From Oscillospiraceae bacterium (lineage in GTDB: Bacteria > Bacillota > Clostridia > Oscillospirales > Oscillospiraceae), in assembly GCA_017482385.1 (NCBI GenBank), contig JAFUNI010000024.1, positions 1 through 64,000 on the forward strand: a stretch of 64,000 bases of DNA, given 5' to 3'. Under the pieces are notes generated by a model that ran no database searches, was not told the DNA's origin, and was given only the letters and a program-made list of their open reading frames with translations. This document shows, in pieces, positions 23,927 through 31,221 of this stretch. The position numbers and the translations under genes were made by a program. How positions within the stretch are numbered: position 1 is the first letter of the stretch; every line of letters begins with the position of its first letter.

Positions 23927-24923
23927 ATTCCCACTCGATGGTGCCGGTGGGCTTGGGCGTGAGGTCGAACAGAACGCGGTTGATGCCTTCCACCTCGGCG
24001 GTGATCCGGGCAACGATCTTGTGGAGAACGGGATAGGGGATCTCCTCAATGGTGGCGGTCATAGCGTCCTTGGTATTCACAGCCCGGATGATGGCGGGCC
24101 AACCCTCGTAGCGGCTCTCGTCCTTCACGCCAACGCTCTTGATATCGGGGATAGCAATGAAGTACTGCCAGGTCTTCTCAGCCAGGCCGCACTTGTCAAA
24201 CTCATCACGGAGAATTGCATCAGCCTCACGCAGAGCGTGCAGACGGTCCCAGGTAATGGCGCCCAGGCAGCGCACACCCAGGCCGGGGCCGGGGAAGGGC
24301 TGACGGTAAACCATAGCGTGGGGCAGACCCAGAGCCTCACCAACCACACGGACCTCGTCCTTGAACAGCAGCTTCAGAGGTTCTACCAGCTCGAACTGCA
24401 GATCCTCGGGCAGACCGCCCACATTGTGGTGGGACTTGACGGCCTTCTTGCCCTCGGCAGCCTTGATGGATTCCAAAATATCCGGGTAGATCGTACCCTG
24501 TGCCAGGAAGGAAATTCCCTCTAACTTCCGTGCCTCGTCGGCAAAAACAGTGATGAACTCCTTGCCGATGATCTTGCGCTTGGTTTCGGGGTCGGATACA
24601 CCTGCCAACAGGTCCAGGAAGTGATCGGTAGCGTCAACATAGATCAGGTTGGCATCCATACCTTCCTTGAACATCTTGATAACGCTTTCGGATTCGTTCT
24701 TACGCATCAGACCGTGGTTTACGTGCACGCAAATCAGCTGTTTGCCAATGGCTTTGATCAGCAGCGCGGCCACCACAGAAGAGTCAACACCGCCGGAAAG
24801 CGCCAGCAGTACCTTCTTGTCACCAACCTGCTTGCGGACAGCGGCTACCTGCTCTTCGATAAAGGCATCGGCCAAGGCCTTGGTGGTGATACGCTCCATA
24901 GTTTCGGGACGAACATTACTCAT
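23925..24923 (-). CDS. guaA: GMP synthase, ATP-pyrophosphatase subunit only
   Basis: A 332-residue protein that converts XMP to GMP. The PP-loop is LALSGGVDSSV; HGLMRKNES, QGTIYPDI, RQPFPGPGLGVR and the final PKPTGTIEWE are GuaA signatures. The first 20 residues run straight into the ATPase domain. The amino-terminal glutamine amidotransferase domain (about 190 residues) of usual bacterial GuaA is absent and not encoded next door, so this is the split, archaeal-like arrangement or an ammonia-dependent form. GGAGG precedes the ATG. A strong promoter lies at 24967-24995. Confidence 0.92.
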   Translation of the reverse strand: MSNVRPETMERITTKALADAFIEEQVAAVRKQVGDKKVLLALSGGVDSSVVAALLIKAIGKQLICVHVNHGLMRKNESESVIKMFKEGMDANLIYVDATDHFLDLLAGVSDPETKRKIIGKEFITVFADEARKLEGISFLAQGTIYPDILESIKAAEGKKAVKSHHNVGGLPEDLQFELVEPLKLLFKDEVRVVGEALGLPHAMVYRQPFPGPGLGVRCLGAITWDRLHALREADAILRDEFDKCGLAEKTWQYFIAIPDIKSVGVKDESRYEGWPAIIRAVNTKDAMTATIEEIPYPVLHKIVARITAEVEGINRVLFDLTPKPTGTIEWE

Positions 24924-24966
24924 AACGGAAAACCTCCATATTTAGAATCAAAAAATTGATATTGGT

Positions 24967-24995
24967 ATTATACATCTGCTTTTTTTGATGTGCAA
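24967..24995 (-). promoter_or_regulatory. guaA promoter
   Basis: On the minus strand TTGCAC (24990-24995), 17 bases, TATAAT (24967-24972), 44 bases from the guaA ATG. No purine riboswitch is visible in the short leader. Confidence 0.8.
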
Positions 24996-25021
24996 GAGGA
25001 AATTGCAGAAAAATTGACTTT

Positions 25022-26632
25022 TTAATCCCGAATTGGAAGGGTTATATTTTTGCGGAGGGCGATTTCTTCTTCGTATGTAGTCAAATGTACCGGGGAGAAG
25101 TGGGTGAAGGGTATTTCGCCGGTTGCTGCCCGCACAAAGGCTTCCACGCTGCAGGCGGTCATGGAATAGGCGTTTACATAGGTGTCCACCCGCTCAAAGT
25201 ACTGCTCGCCAAGGTAGGGAGAGCCAAAGGAAACATACACGGATTTCTCCTGGCCATACATCATAGACCAGTGGATCTTACCCATTTCTGCTCCCATAAA
25301 GTCAAGAAAACCTCTGGGACGGAAGGGACGGGAGAACATAGCATAGATAACAAGGTCGCTGTCGTCAATGTTCTGGAAGGAGGGGAAAGGATACAGTGTA
25401 GCATCAAAGCCCCGCTTGCACAGTTCCTCGGCCAGCACCTTGCCCTGTTCCCGGGTGGGCTCGTGCTGGGTTATGGCGCAGACGGCAATTTTCTTGACTT
25501 TTTTCGGGTCAATGGGGAAGTGTTTTGCGTTGTCCCGGACCAGGGTGATGGAGTGATCTGCTGTCTGCATCTGGGTCTTTTTGACAAAGGTCTTTTCTTC
25601 CGCAGTCATAGGACGGGGATCGTTGCAGCCTTGGAACAAGCCCAGCTTTTCCTTCATCTTCAGAATACGGGAAACCGCATCGTCCAGCCGTTCCATGGAA
25701 ACATAGCCGCTTTCCACCGCTGCGACCAAATTGTCAACATAATTGGCAGAGGGCCACAGCAGCATATCGCAGCCGGCCTTGAAGGATTCGATTTCCGAGG
25801 TTTCCAGGTCTTTGTACCAGCCATTGAAGCCGCCCATATCCAAAGCATCGGTGACCACAACGCCCTCAAAGCCCATCTCACCCTTTAGAAGTTTGGTGAT
25901 CAGCTCGTAGGACAGCGTTGCCGGCAGGCACATACCGTTGGGGGCGCGCTCGGTCTGATAGGCAGGCAGGGTGATGTGACCGGGCATAATGGAGTACACA
26001 CCGGCATCGATCAGTGCCTGGAACACTTTACCGGATTTCTGCTTCCAGTCCTCCCAGGACAGGGTGTTGTTGGTGGTCACAGAGTGCTGGTCACGCCAGT
26101 CCACACCGTCGCCGGGAAAGTGCTTGGCGCAGGCGGCAAGGCCGTTTTCCTGCATGCCCCGCACCACCTGGGTGAGCAGCTTAACGGCAAGCTCCGGATC
26201 GTCGGAAACACTGCGGGTGTTCACCAAGGGGTTTCTGCGGTTGATATTCAGGTCACACACGGGAGAAAATGTCCAGTTGGCGCCGACAGAGCGGGCCTCC
26301 AGGGCGGTTGCTTTGCCGTAGTTGTAGGCGATTTCCTCGCTGTTGGTGGCGCCCAGACCCATCATGTAGGGGAGCGGGGTCAAGCCCTTGAGCATATCAC
26401 CGCAGCCGTTCTCAAAGTCCGATACTACCAGCATAGGAATGGTGCATTCATCGGTATATCTTTTTAAGGTGGCTGTTGCCTGCTCCAATCCGCCGGCATC
26501 GGCCTCAGTGATGATCTCGCCGAAGAAAAAAGCTGCGCCTGCGTTTTTGACAGTGGACTCACGACCGTTATTCAGTCGCAGTATAACGGTTTGCAGGACT
26601 TTCTCCCGCAGAGATAAATCGGTAATCTTCAT
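25022..26632 (-). CDS. Glycoside hydrolase family 3 (beta-N-acetylhexosaminidase-like)
   Basis: A 536-residue protein without signal peptide. The GH3 barrel shows KHFPGDGVDWRDQH, the NagZ-like KHFPGxG...DxH motif, with the Asp/His pair used by beta-N-acetylglucosaminidases, and VVTDALDMGG contains the likely nucleophile Asp. A second domain follows residue 370. Cytoplasmic location suggests recycling of muropeptide or hexosamine fragments. The ATG at 26632 follows GAGGTG, and a consensus promoter lies just upstream. The gene stands alone, 98 bases upstream of guaA on the same strand. Confidence 0.88.
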   Translation of the reverse strand: MKITDLSLREKVLQTVILRLNNGRESTVKNAGAAFFFGEIITEADAGGLEQATATLKRYTDECTIPMLVVSDFENGCGDMLKGLTPLPYMMGLGATNSEEIAYNYGKATALEARSVGANWTFSPVCDLNINRRNPLVNTRSVSDDPELAVKLLTQVVRGMQENGLAACAKHFPGDGVDWRDQHSVTTNNTLSWEDWKQKSGKVFQALIDAGVYSIMPGHITLPAYQTERAPNGMCLPATLSYELITKLLKGEMGFEGVVVTDALDMGGFNGWYKDLETSEIESFKAGCDMLLWPSANYVDNLVAAVESGYVSMERLDDAVSRILKMKEKLGLFQGCNDPRPMTAEEKTFVKKTQMQTADHSITLVRDNAKHFPIDPKKVKKIAVCAITQHEPTREQGKVLAEELCKRGFDATLYPFPSFQNIDDSDLVIYAMFSRPFRPRGFLDFMGAEMGKIHWSMMYGQEKSVYVSFGSPYLGEQYFERVDTYVNAYSMTACSVEAFVRAATGEIPFTHFSPVHLTTYEEEIALRKNITLPIRD

Positions 26633-26660
26633 AATGCACCTCGCATTTTTTGATACGATT

Positions 26661-26689
26661 AGTATAGTAACGTTATATTTCCATGTCAA
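26661..26689 (-). promoter_or_regulatory. Promoter of the GH3 gene
   Basis: On the minus strand TTGACA (26684-26689), 17 bases, TATACT (26661-26666). Confidence 0.8.
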
Positions 26690-26707
26690 TAGAACGGCAG
26701 TTGTTTT

Positions 26708-27442
26708 TTAGTCCAGCGCCAGGCCAAACCAACCGGGGCGGGGGCAATCCTCCCGGAAAGGCAGCCACATGGCAAAATCACTCTGCGTACCGGGCGTACG
26801 GAAACGGCCTTTGGCAAAGCCCAAAGTTTTGAGAATTCCCGGAGCAGCCTGGGTATTCCCAAGAAATTCCTGGGCAAAAAGGCCATCCGGTGAAGCCTCG
26901 CAAACCAGCAGAAAATCCTCGCCGGCATAAAAGCGGCAGTAGCCTGCCAGGAAAACCATAGCCTGCCCTTCCTGCACCACGCCGCTTTCCGGCAAATAAA
27001 CAGAGCGAAGCCTGGTGTATTCCTCCGGCGTGATTTCCCGGAGGGGTATGGGCGCATCACCTGGCTCGCAGGAAAATCTTGATACGGTGGTGGCGGTCTC
27101 GTAGCCGAATTGACGGTAGAAATCAAAGAGAGATGCGCCGCTGGGGACCAAAATCGCCCCGGCATAACCTTGGCTTCGCAAAATTTCGTGGGTTTCGTTC
27201 AGCAACCTCCCGGCAAGACCCTTGCCCCGGTGGCTTTTTAAGGTGGCCACACCGTAGATATAGGCAAGCTTGTGGCCGGATAGTTCACAGTCAAACCAGT
27301 AAAGGGCGCTGACCGGTACATCGTTTTCGGCAATGTAGTGACACCGCCGGGGGGAATATCCCACCGAGAAAAACAGGTCTGTAAAGTCTTCGGGCTCATT
27401 GAAGGCCTCTTGCCATAGCTGCTTTAGAGCTTTAACAGTCAT
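26708..27442 (-). CDS. GNAT-family N-acetyltransferase
   Basis: A 244-residue protein. YGVATLKSHRGKGLAGRLL is the acetyl-CoA-binding motif A of GNAT enzymes, followed by GYAGAILVPSGASLFDFYRQFGYE (motif B). A C-terminal domain of about 100 residues has no clear assignment. The ATG at 27442 follows GGAGG; an upstream start in the same frame is rejected. It overlaps the end of the DUF2156 gene by 11 bases, so the two acyltransferase-fold proteins are coupled. The substrate is unknown. Confidence 0.85.
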   Translation of the reverse strand: MTVKALKQLWQEAFNEPEDFTDLFFSVGYSPRRCHYIAENDVPVSALYWFDCELSGHKLAYIYGVATLKSHRGKGLAGRLLNETHEILRSQGYAGAILVPSGASLFDFYRQFGYETATTVSRFSCEPGDAPIPLREITPEEYTRLRSVYLPESGVVQEGQAMVFLAGYCRFYAGEDFLLVCEASPDGLFAQEFLGNTQAAPGILKTLGFAKGRFRTPGTQSDFAMWLPFREDCPRPGWFGLALD

Positions 27443-28340
27443 AGCCTTCCTCCTTGAGGCACGCCCACCATTTTTCAATGAGCCTGTCCGGGTAGTAGGA
27501 CAGCTTCGCTTTCCGCAGACCCTCCAAGCCCATATCGTCCTCCCGGTTCAGCCATTGGACTTTGGGGTGTTTCTCCCGCAGATACCGGGCAAATTCCCGG
27601 TTGATGGCGGCATAAGCCCCGTCATAGCCATCCGTGGCTTTTTCAAAGTGAATATCAAAGGTGTCCTCAGACAGGGCAGAGCCCATGGTCATGGCGATGA
27701 TCTTGCCTTCGTGTCGCAGAACAAGGCCCTCCATACCCAGCTCCTCCCGGCTTTGCAAGGCGCGGCGGATGGCGGCCTGCTCCAGATAGAAGCTGGCAGT
27801 GGGGTCGGCGGCTAACTTGGCGGCATACCAATCCTCCAGCATCTTCTCCACCTGTGGGGTGTTGTCCTCCGTGATAGGTTCGACGGTGGTTTCCGGATAA
27901 GCATCCCAAAACCGATTGCAGTGGTTGCGCTTGCGCTGGAGCTTTTTGCCTTTCAGGTCTGCCAGTGCCTCTACGGAATATACATAGTCGTAGCTGTCCC
28001 GGTCCGGCTGAAAATAGAACTGCTCCGGATACCAGGTTTCCAAAAGTTCCTTATCCTTAGCCGTCAAACAGGTGATGCGGCAGGGAATGCCCCGCTCCCG
28101 GGAATCGGCAATGATAGCGTCCAAAGTGGGCTTCAGATCCTCTCCCAATGGGAACTTATATACGCTTTTTCGGTAGAATTGAGAGAAAAAGGCCAAGTTT
28201 CCTTCGTGGAAAGTTGCCTTTTGCCGTCCCCATAAATACATATTGGCAAAGCTGTACTCACAGCCCCGCTCTGCGCAGTAACGCAGGTAGGGCTCGTACA
28301 GTTGTTTATCCGCAGGCTTTACAGCCGTAAAATTCAGCAT
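27432..28340 (-). CDS. DUF2156 (phosphatidylglycerol lysyltransferase C-terminal-like) protein
   Basis: A 302-residue protein with two GNAT-like folds and no membrane helices. EYSFANMYLWGRQ near residue 28, LKGKKLQRKRNHCNRF and the final DMGLEGLRKAKLSYYPDRLIEKW are features of the DUF2156 group related to the MprF catalytic domain. A standalone cytosolic form may aminoacylate or acylate a small substrate. It leads a two-gene unit with the GNAT gene. GGAGTG precedes the ATG. Confidence 0.85.
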   Translation of the reverse strand: MLNFTAVKPADKQLYEPYLRYCAERGCEYSFANMYLWGRQKATFHEGNLAFFSQFYRKSVYKFPLGEDLKPTLDAIIADSRERGIPCRITCLTAKDKELLETWYPEQFYFQPDRDSYDYVYSVEALADLKGKKLQRKRNHCNRFWDAYPETTVEPITEDNTPQVEKMLEDWYAAKLAADPTASFYLEQAAIRRALQSREELGMEGLVLRHEGKIIAMTMGSALSEDTFDIHFEKATDGYDGAYAAINREFARYLREKHPKVQWLNREDDMGLEGLRKAKLSYYPDRLIEKWWACLKEEGYDC

Positions 28341-28368
28341 ATAGGCATCACTCCTTTTGTATAACCTC

Positions 28369-28397
28369 AGTATACCACAATTTTCGCCTCAGTACAA
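28369..28397 (-). promoter_or_regulatory. Promoter of the DUF2156/GNAT unit
   Basis: On the minus strand TTGTAC (28392-28397), 17 bases, TATACT (28369-28374). Confidence 0.7.
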
Positions 28398-28412
28398 CGA
28401 AAATATGGCTAC

Positions 28413-28441
28413 TTGCTTTTTGACCGGGTTTTTGCTATACT
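28413..28441 (+). promoter_or_regulatory. Promoter of the BspA-like lipoprotein gene
   Basis: TTGCTT (28413-28418), 17 bases, TATACT (28436-28441). It lies divergently beside the DUF2156 promoter. Confidence 0.65.
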
Positions 28442-28489
28442 ATAAAAATAAAAAGAGTATAATCCTTATAAGCAAAAAGGAGCGATGAT

Positions 28490-29872
28490 ATGAAAACAAG
28501 GAAGATTTTACAGGCTTTGCTGATGATAAGCTTGGTTGCGGTCTTGCTGCTGAGCTTTGCTGCCTGTGGCAAAAAGAAAAAACCTGCCCCCACTGAGGCA
28601 ACCACCGAGCCCACTGTGATGACGGAGGCCACCCAGTCCACCGAGGCGACTACCGCCCCCACCCAGGCTCCCACGGAGGAGACCACCGAGTCCACCGAGC
28701 CCACCTGTGAGCACCCCAATGCCAAGATGGTGGTGGATAAGGAGCCTACCTGCCGGATCCAGGGCAGCCAGCATATGGAATGCGAAGAGTGTGGGTATGT
28801 AGGACCTGCCGAGGTCATTGAGAAAATCGACCATATTTCCAGTGACTGGATCGTGGAGAAGGAAGCCACCTGCCTGGAGCAAGGCAATCAGTACATAGAG
28901 TGCACTATGTGCAAGACACGGCAGGCCAATATCCCGATCCCCAAGACGGGCCATACCCCCGGCGAGTGGATCCTGGATAAGCAGGCTACCAACACAGAGC
29001 CCGGCAAGACCCACCAGGAGTGCGATGTATGCAAAGAGGTGCTGGCTACTGCGGAAATCCCCACCACCGGCACTACCGGTCTGGCATTCAAGCAGAATCA
29101 GGATGGAACCTATACCGTTACCGGCATCGGCACCTGTAAGGATACTGTGATCTACATTCCCGGGGCCTATGAGGGCGGCGCGGTTACCGCCATCGGCGAG
29201 AAGGCATTTGCCGGCTGCGCCAAGGTGGAGAAGATCATTCTGCCCAGCTCCGTTACAGAAATCGGCGACCGGGCCTTCTACGATTCCGGAATCAAGGAAT
29301 TCACGGTTCCTGCAAGTGTAAAGAAGATCGGTACACAGATCTTCTTCCAGGCAGATAAGCTGGATACTGTGTATTATAACAGCGATTATGCCAATGAGAC
29401 CGCACCCATCTTTGGCGCTACCTGGATCAGAAAGGTAGTCTTCGGCGGCAAGAAAGTGCCTGCCTATGTATGCCAGGGCGCATCCGGGCTTTCGGAAGTT
29501 GTCATTGGCAAGACTGTTACCGAGATCGGCAACAACGCCTTTGAGGATTGCACCAATTTGGGCACTGTAACCATTCCCGACAGTGTTTCTGCCATCGGTG
29601 AAGCGTCCTTTGCCGGCTGCTCTGCTTTGAGCAATGTGGTTATCCCTGACAGCGTGACCCGTATCAACAAGCGGGCTTTCGCCGGCTGTTCCAACCTTTA
29701 CACGGTTACCGTTCCTGCCAGCATGACCAAGATTGGCGAGGAAGCGTTCAGCGGATGCAAGAAGCTGCAGACTATTGATTTCCAAGGCAAGCAGGCCCAG
29801 TGGGATAAGATCACCAAGGGCACAAACTGGGATTATATGGTCAGCAATTACACCGTAAATACCAAAGAATAA
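28490..29872 (+). CDS. BspA-type leucine-rich-repeat lipoprotein
   Basis: A 460-residue surface lipoprotein. The lipobox is LSFAACG with Cys at about residue 26. A Thr/Glu/Pro-rich spacer follows to about residue 75. Residues 76-190 hold three related segments with a CxxC pair in each (ECEECG, ECTMCK, ECDVCK), a pattern common in Firmicute surface proteins and possibly metal-binding. Residues 200-440 are BspA-type repeats (AIGEKAFAGCAKVEKIILPSS and similar). Such proteins often mediate adhesion. AAGGAG precedes the ATG. Confidence 0.85.
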   Translation: MKTRKILQALLMISLVAVLLLSFAACGKKKKPAPTEATTEPTVMTEATQSTEATTAPTQAPTEETTESTEPTCEHPNAKMVVDKEPTCRIQGSQHMECEECGYVGPAEVIEKIDHISSDWIVEKEATCLEQGNQYIECTMCKTRQANIPIPKTGHTPGEWILDKQATNTEPGKTHQECDVCKEVLATAEIPTTGTTGLAFKQNQDGTYTVTGIGTCKDTVIYIPGAYEGGAVTAIGEKAFAGCAKVEKIILPSSVTEIGDRAFYDSGIKEFTVPASVKKIGTQIFFQADKLDTVYYNSDYANETAPIFGATWIRKVVFGGKKVPAYVCQGASGLSEVVIGKTVTEIGNNAFEDCTNLGTVTIPDSVSAIGEASFAGCSALSNVVIPDSVTRINKRAFAGCSNLYTVTVPASMTKIGEEAFSGCKKLQTIDFQGKQAQWDKITKGTNWDYMVSNYTVNTKE

Positions 29873-29876
29873 ACCC

Positions 29877-29902
29877 AAAGCGCCCCCCACAGGGGCGCTT
29901 TA
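29877..29902 (+). terminator. Hairpin after the BspA-like gene
   Basis: AAAGCGCCCC and GGGGCGCTTT form a 10-bp stem. The T-run is only three bases, so termination may be partial and the radical SAM gene 17 bases downstream may be read through. Confidence 0.6.
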
Positions 29903-29918
29903 TATTTGAGGAGACAGT

Positions 29919-30752
29919 ATGCGTTTTCGAAAAATATATGTGGAGATTTCCAATCTGTGCAATTTAAGCTGTGCGTTCTGCCCCGGCACAAAGCGCAGCC
30001 CAGGGCGCATGACCCCGGAGGATTTTGCAAAGCTTTTGCCCAAGCTGCGGCCCTACACGGATTTTCTCTACTTTCATATTATGGGCGAGCCCTTGTGCCA
30101 CCCCCATTTAGCGGAATTTTTGGAAATGGCCCACGGGCAGGGTTTTCGCGTGATTTTAACCACCAACGGAACACTCCTTGCCAAGCAGCAGGAAATGCTG
30201 CTATCTGCCCCCGGTCTTCACAAGATCAATATTTCCCTCCACGCCTTTGAGGCCAATGACTTGGCCGTTCCTTTTGAGGAATACTTGGCGGATTGCTTCC
30301 GGTTTGGTAAGGCGGCAGAGGGGAAGAAATTGGTTGTCTATCGATTGTGGAACAAGGGCGGCGCAGATGCCAAAAATGAGGAAATTCTTTCTGTAATGGA
30401 AAAGGCTTTCCCAAAACCCTGGGTGGTGGAGAACCGGGGGACACGGATCGCAGACCGTGTGTTTTTAGAATATGGCGAAAAATTCGATTGGCCGGACCTT
30501 GGGGCCCCGGAAGGGTCAGAAAAGCTGTTTTGCTATGGCCTGCGGGATCAGTTAGGTGTCCTTTGGGATGGCACGGTAGTGCCCTGCTGCCTGGACCACG
30601 AGGGAGATTTGGCTTTGGGAAACCTGTTTGACCGGGAAATGGAGGAAATTCTCCAAAGCCCCCGGGCTAAGGCCATTTATGAGGGCTTTTCCCGGAAAGA
30701 GGCGGTGGAGGAACTGTGCCGCCGCTGCGGCTACGCAAGACGATTTGAATAA
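29919..30752 (+). CDS. Radical SAM/SPASM-domain protein
   Basis: A 277-residue enzyme. The [4Fe-4S] SAM motif is CNLSCAFC at residues 14-21, followed by HIMGEPLCHP, which is typical of the small radical SAM proteins. The C-terminal part has CYGLRDQLGVLWDGTVVPCCLDH and a final CRRCGYARR, fitting a SPASM-type auxiliary cluster. No peptide substrate gene or partner is visible nearby, so its role is open. GAGGAG precedes the ATG. Confidence 0.88.
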   Translation: MRFRKIYVEISNLCNLSCAFCPGTKRSPGRMTPEDFAKLLPKLRPYTDFLYFHIMGEPLCHPHLAEFLEMAHGQGFRVILTTNGTLLAKQQEMLLSAPGLHKINISLHAFEANDLAVPFEEYLADCFRFGKAAEGKKLVVYRLWNKGGADAKNEEILSVMEKAFPKPWVVENRGTRIADRVFLEYGEKFDWPDLGAPEGSEKLFCYGLRDQLGVLWDGTVVPCCLDHEGDLALGNLFDREMEEILQSPRAKAIYEGFSRKEAVEELCRRCGYARRFE

Positions 30753-30761
30753 AGCAAATAG

Positions 30762-30851
30762 CGGTCATTGCGAACCAGTGCGCACACTGGTGTGGCAATC
30801 TCCCTCTTGTGATGGGGATTCCCACGGGCATAAATGCCCTCGGAATGACCG
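30762..30851. repeat. Palindromic intergenic repeat element (REP/MITE-like)
   Basis: The 90-base stretch begins CGGTCATT and ends AATGACCG, forming terminal inverted repeats. Inside are small palindromes (CCAGTGCGCACACTGG, GGGCATAAATGCCC). Elements of this style are scattered between genes in many Firmicutes. It has no coding potential. Only one copy is in the window. Confidence 0.6.
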
Positions 30852-30888
30852 ATTTTTGCGTAGGGTATCTGTTTTTGGTAGTTTCCCC

Positions 30889-30916
30889 TTGATTATTCTA
30901 TATTTTCTGCTACAAT
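30889..30916 (+). promoter_or_regulatory. Promoter of the structured RNA leader
   Basis: TTGATT (30889-30894), 16 bases, TACAAT (30911-30916). The predicted start near 30923 lies just before the first base of the RNA's closing helix at 30936. Confidence 0.6.
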
Positions 30917-30935
30917 TACAATGAATATTTATGTG

Positions 30936-31212
30936 CTTAGCCTGACCAATATAATCCAAACCCGTTCCTGAGCCGCGGGGCAGTCCCAATGCCTCGTTAC
31001 CGCTTCTTGAAGGGCGGCAAGCCCATCTGCGAAGCGGTGCCTTGCCTTAGAACCGCCCCGTAGCTCAGGAATCTGCGACCTAAGGGGGATGGATGAATGG
31101 TTCAGTCGAAGCATAGGAAGCCGATGGGCTGACGCCCATCAATGAATATAATGACGACTGAGCCAATCAGACGCACCCTTAGGCGGGTTCGGATTATATT
31201 GGCCAGGCTAAG
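30936..31212 (+). ncRNA. Unassigned ~280-nt structured RNA upstream of ABC-F gene
   Basis: A long closing helix pairs 30936-30964 with 31184-31212 (27 of 29 positions). Inside it lie TTCCTGAGC...CGGGGC (30965-30981) with GCCCCG...GCTCAGGAA (31055-31071), CCGCTTC (31000-31006) with GAAGCGG (31031-31037), CCTAAGGG (31079-31086) with CCCTTAGG (31176-31183), TGGTTCAGTCG (31098-31108) with CGACTGAGCCA (31155-31165) and GATGGGC-TGAC-GCCCATC (31123-31140). There is no reading frame and no terminator. The closing helix takes in the first bases of the Shine-Dalgarno of the ABC-F gene. I do not recognise the family; it lacks RNase P, SRP, tmRNA and T-box hallmarks. Confidence 0.8.
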
Positions 31213-31221
31213 GAGTTTGAG

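Noticed and set aside
30936-31212. A retron-type msr-msd RNA, because of the long inverted ends
   Set aside because: No reverse transcriptase gene follows; the neighbour is an ABC-F gene and the helix runs into its ribosome-binding site.
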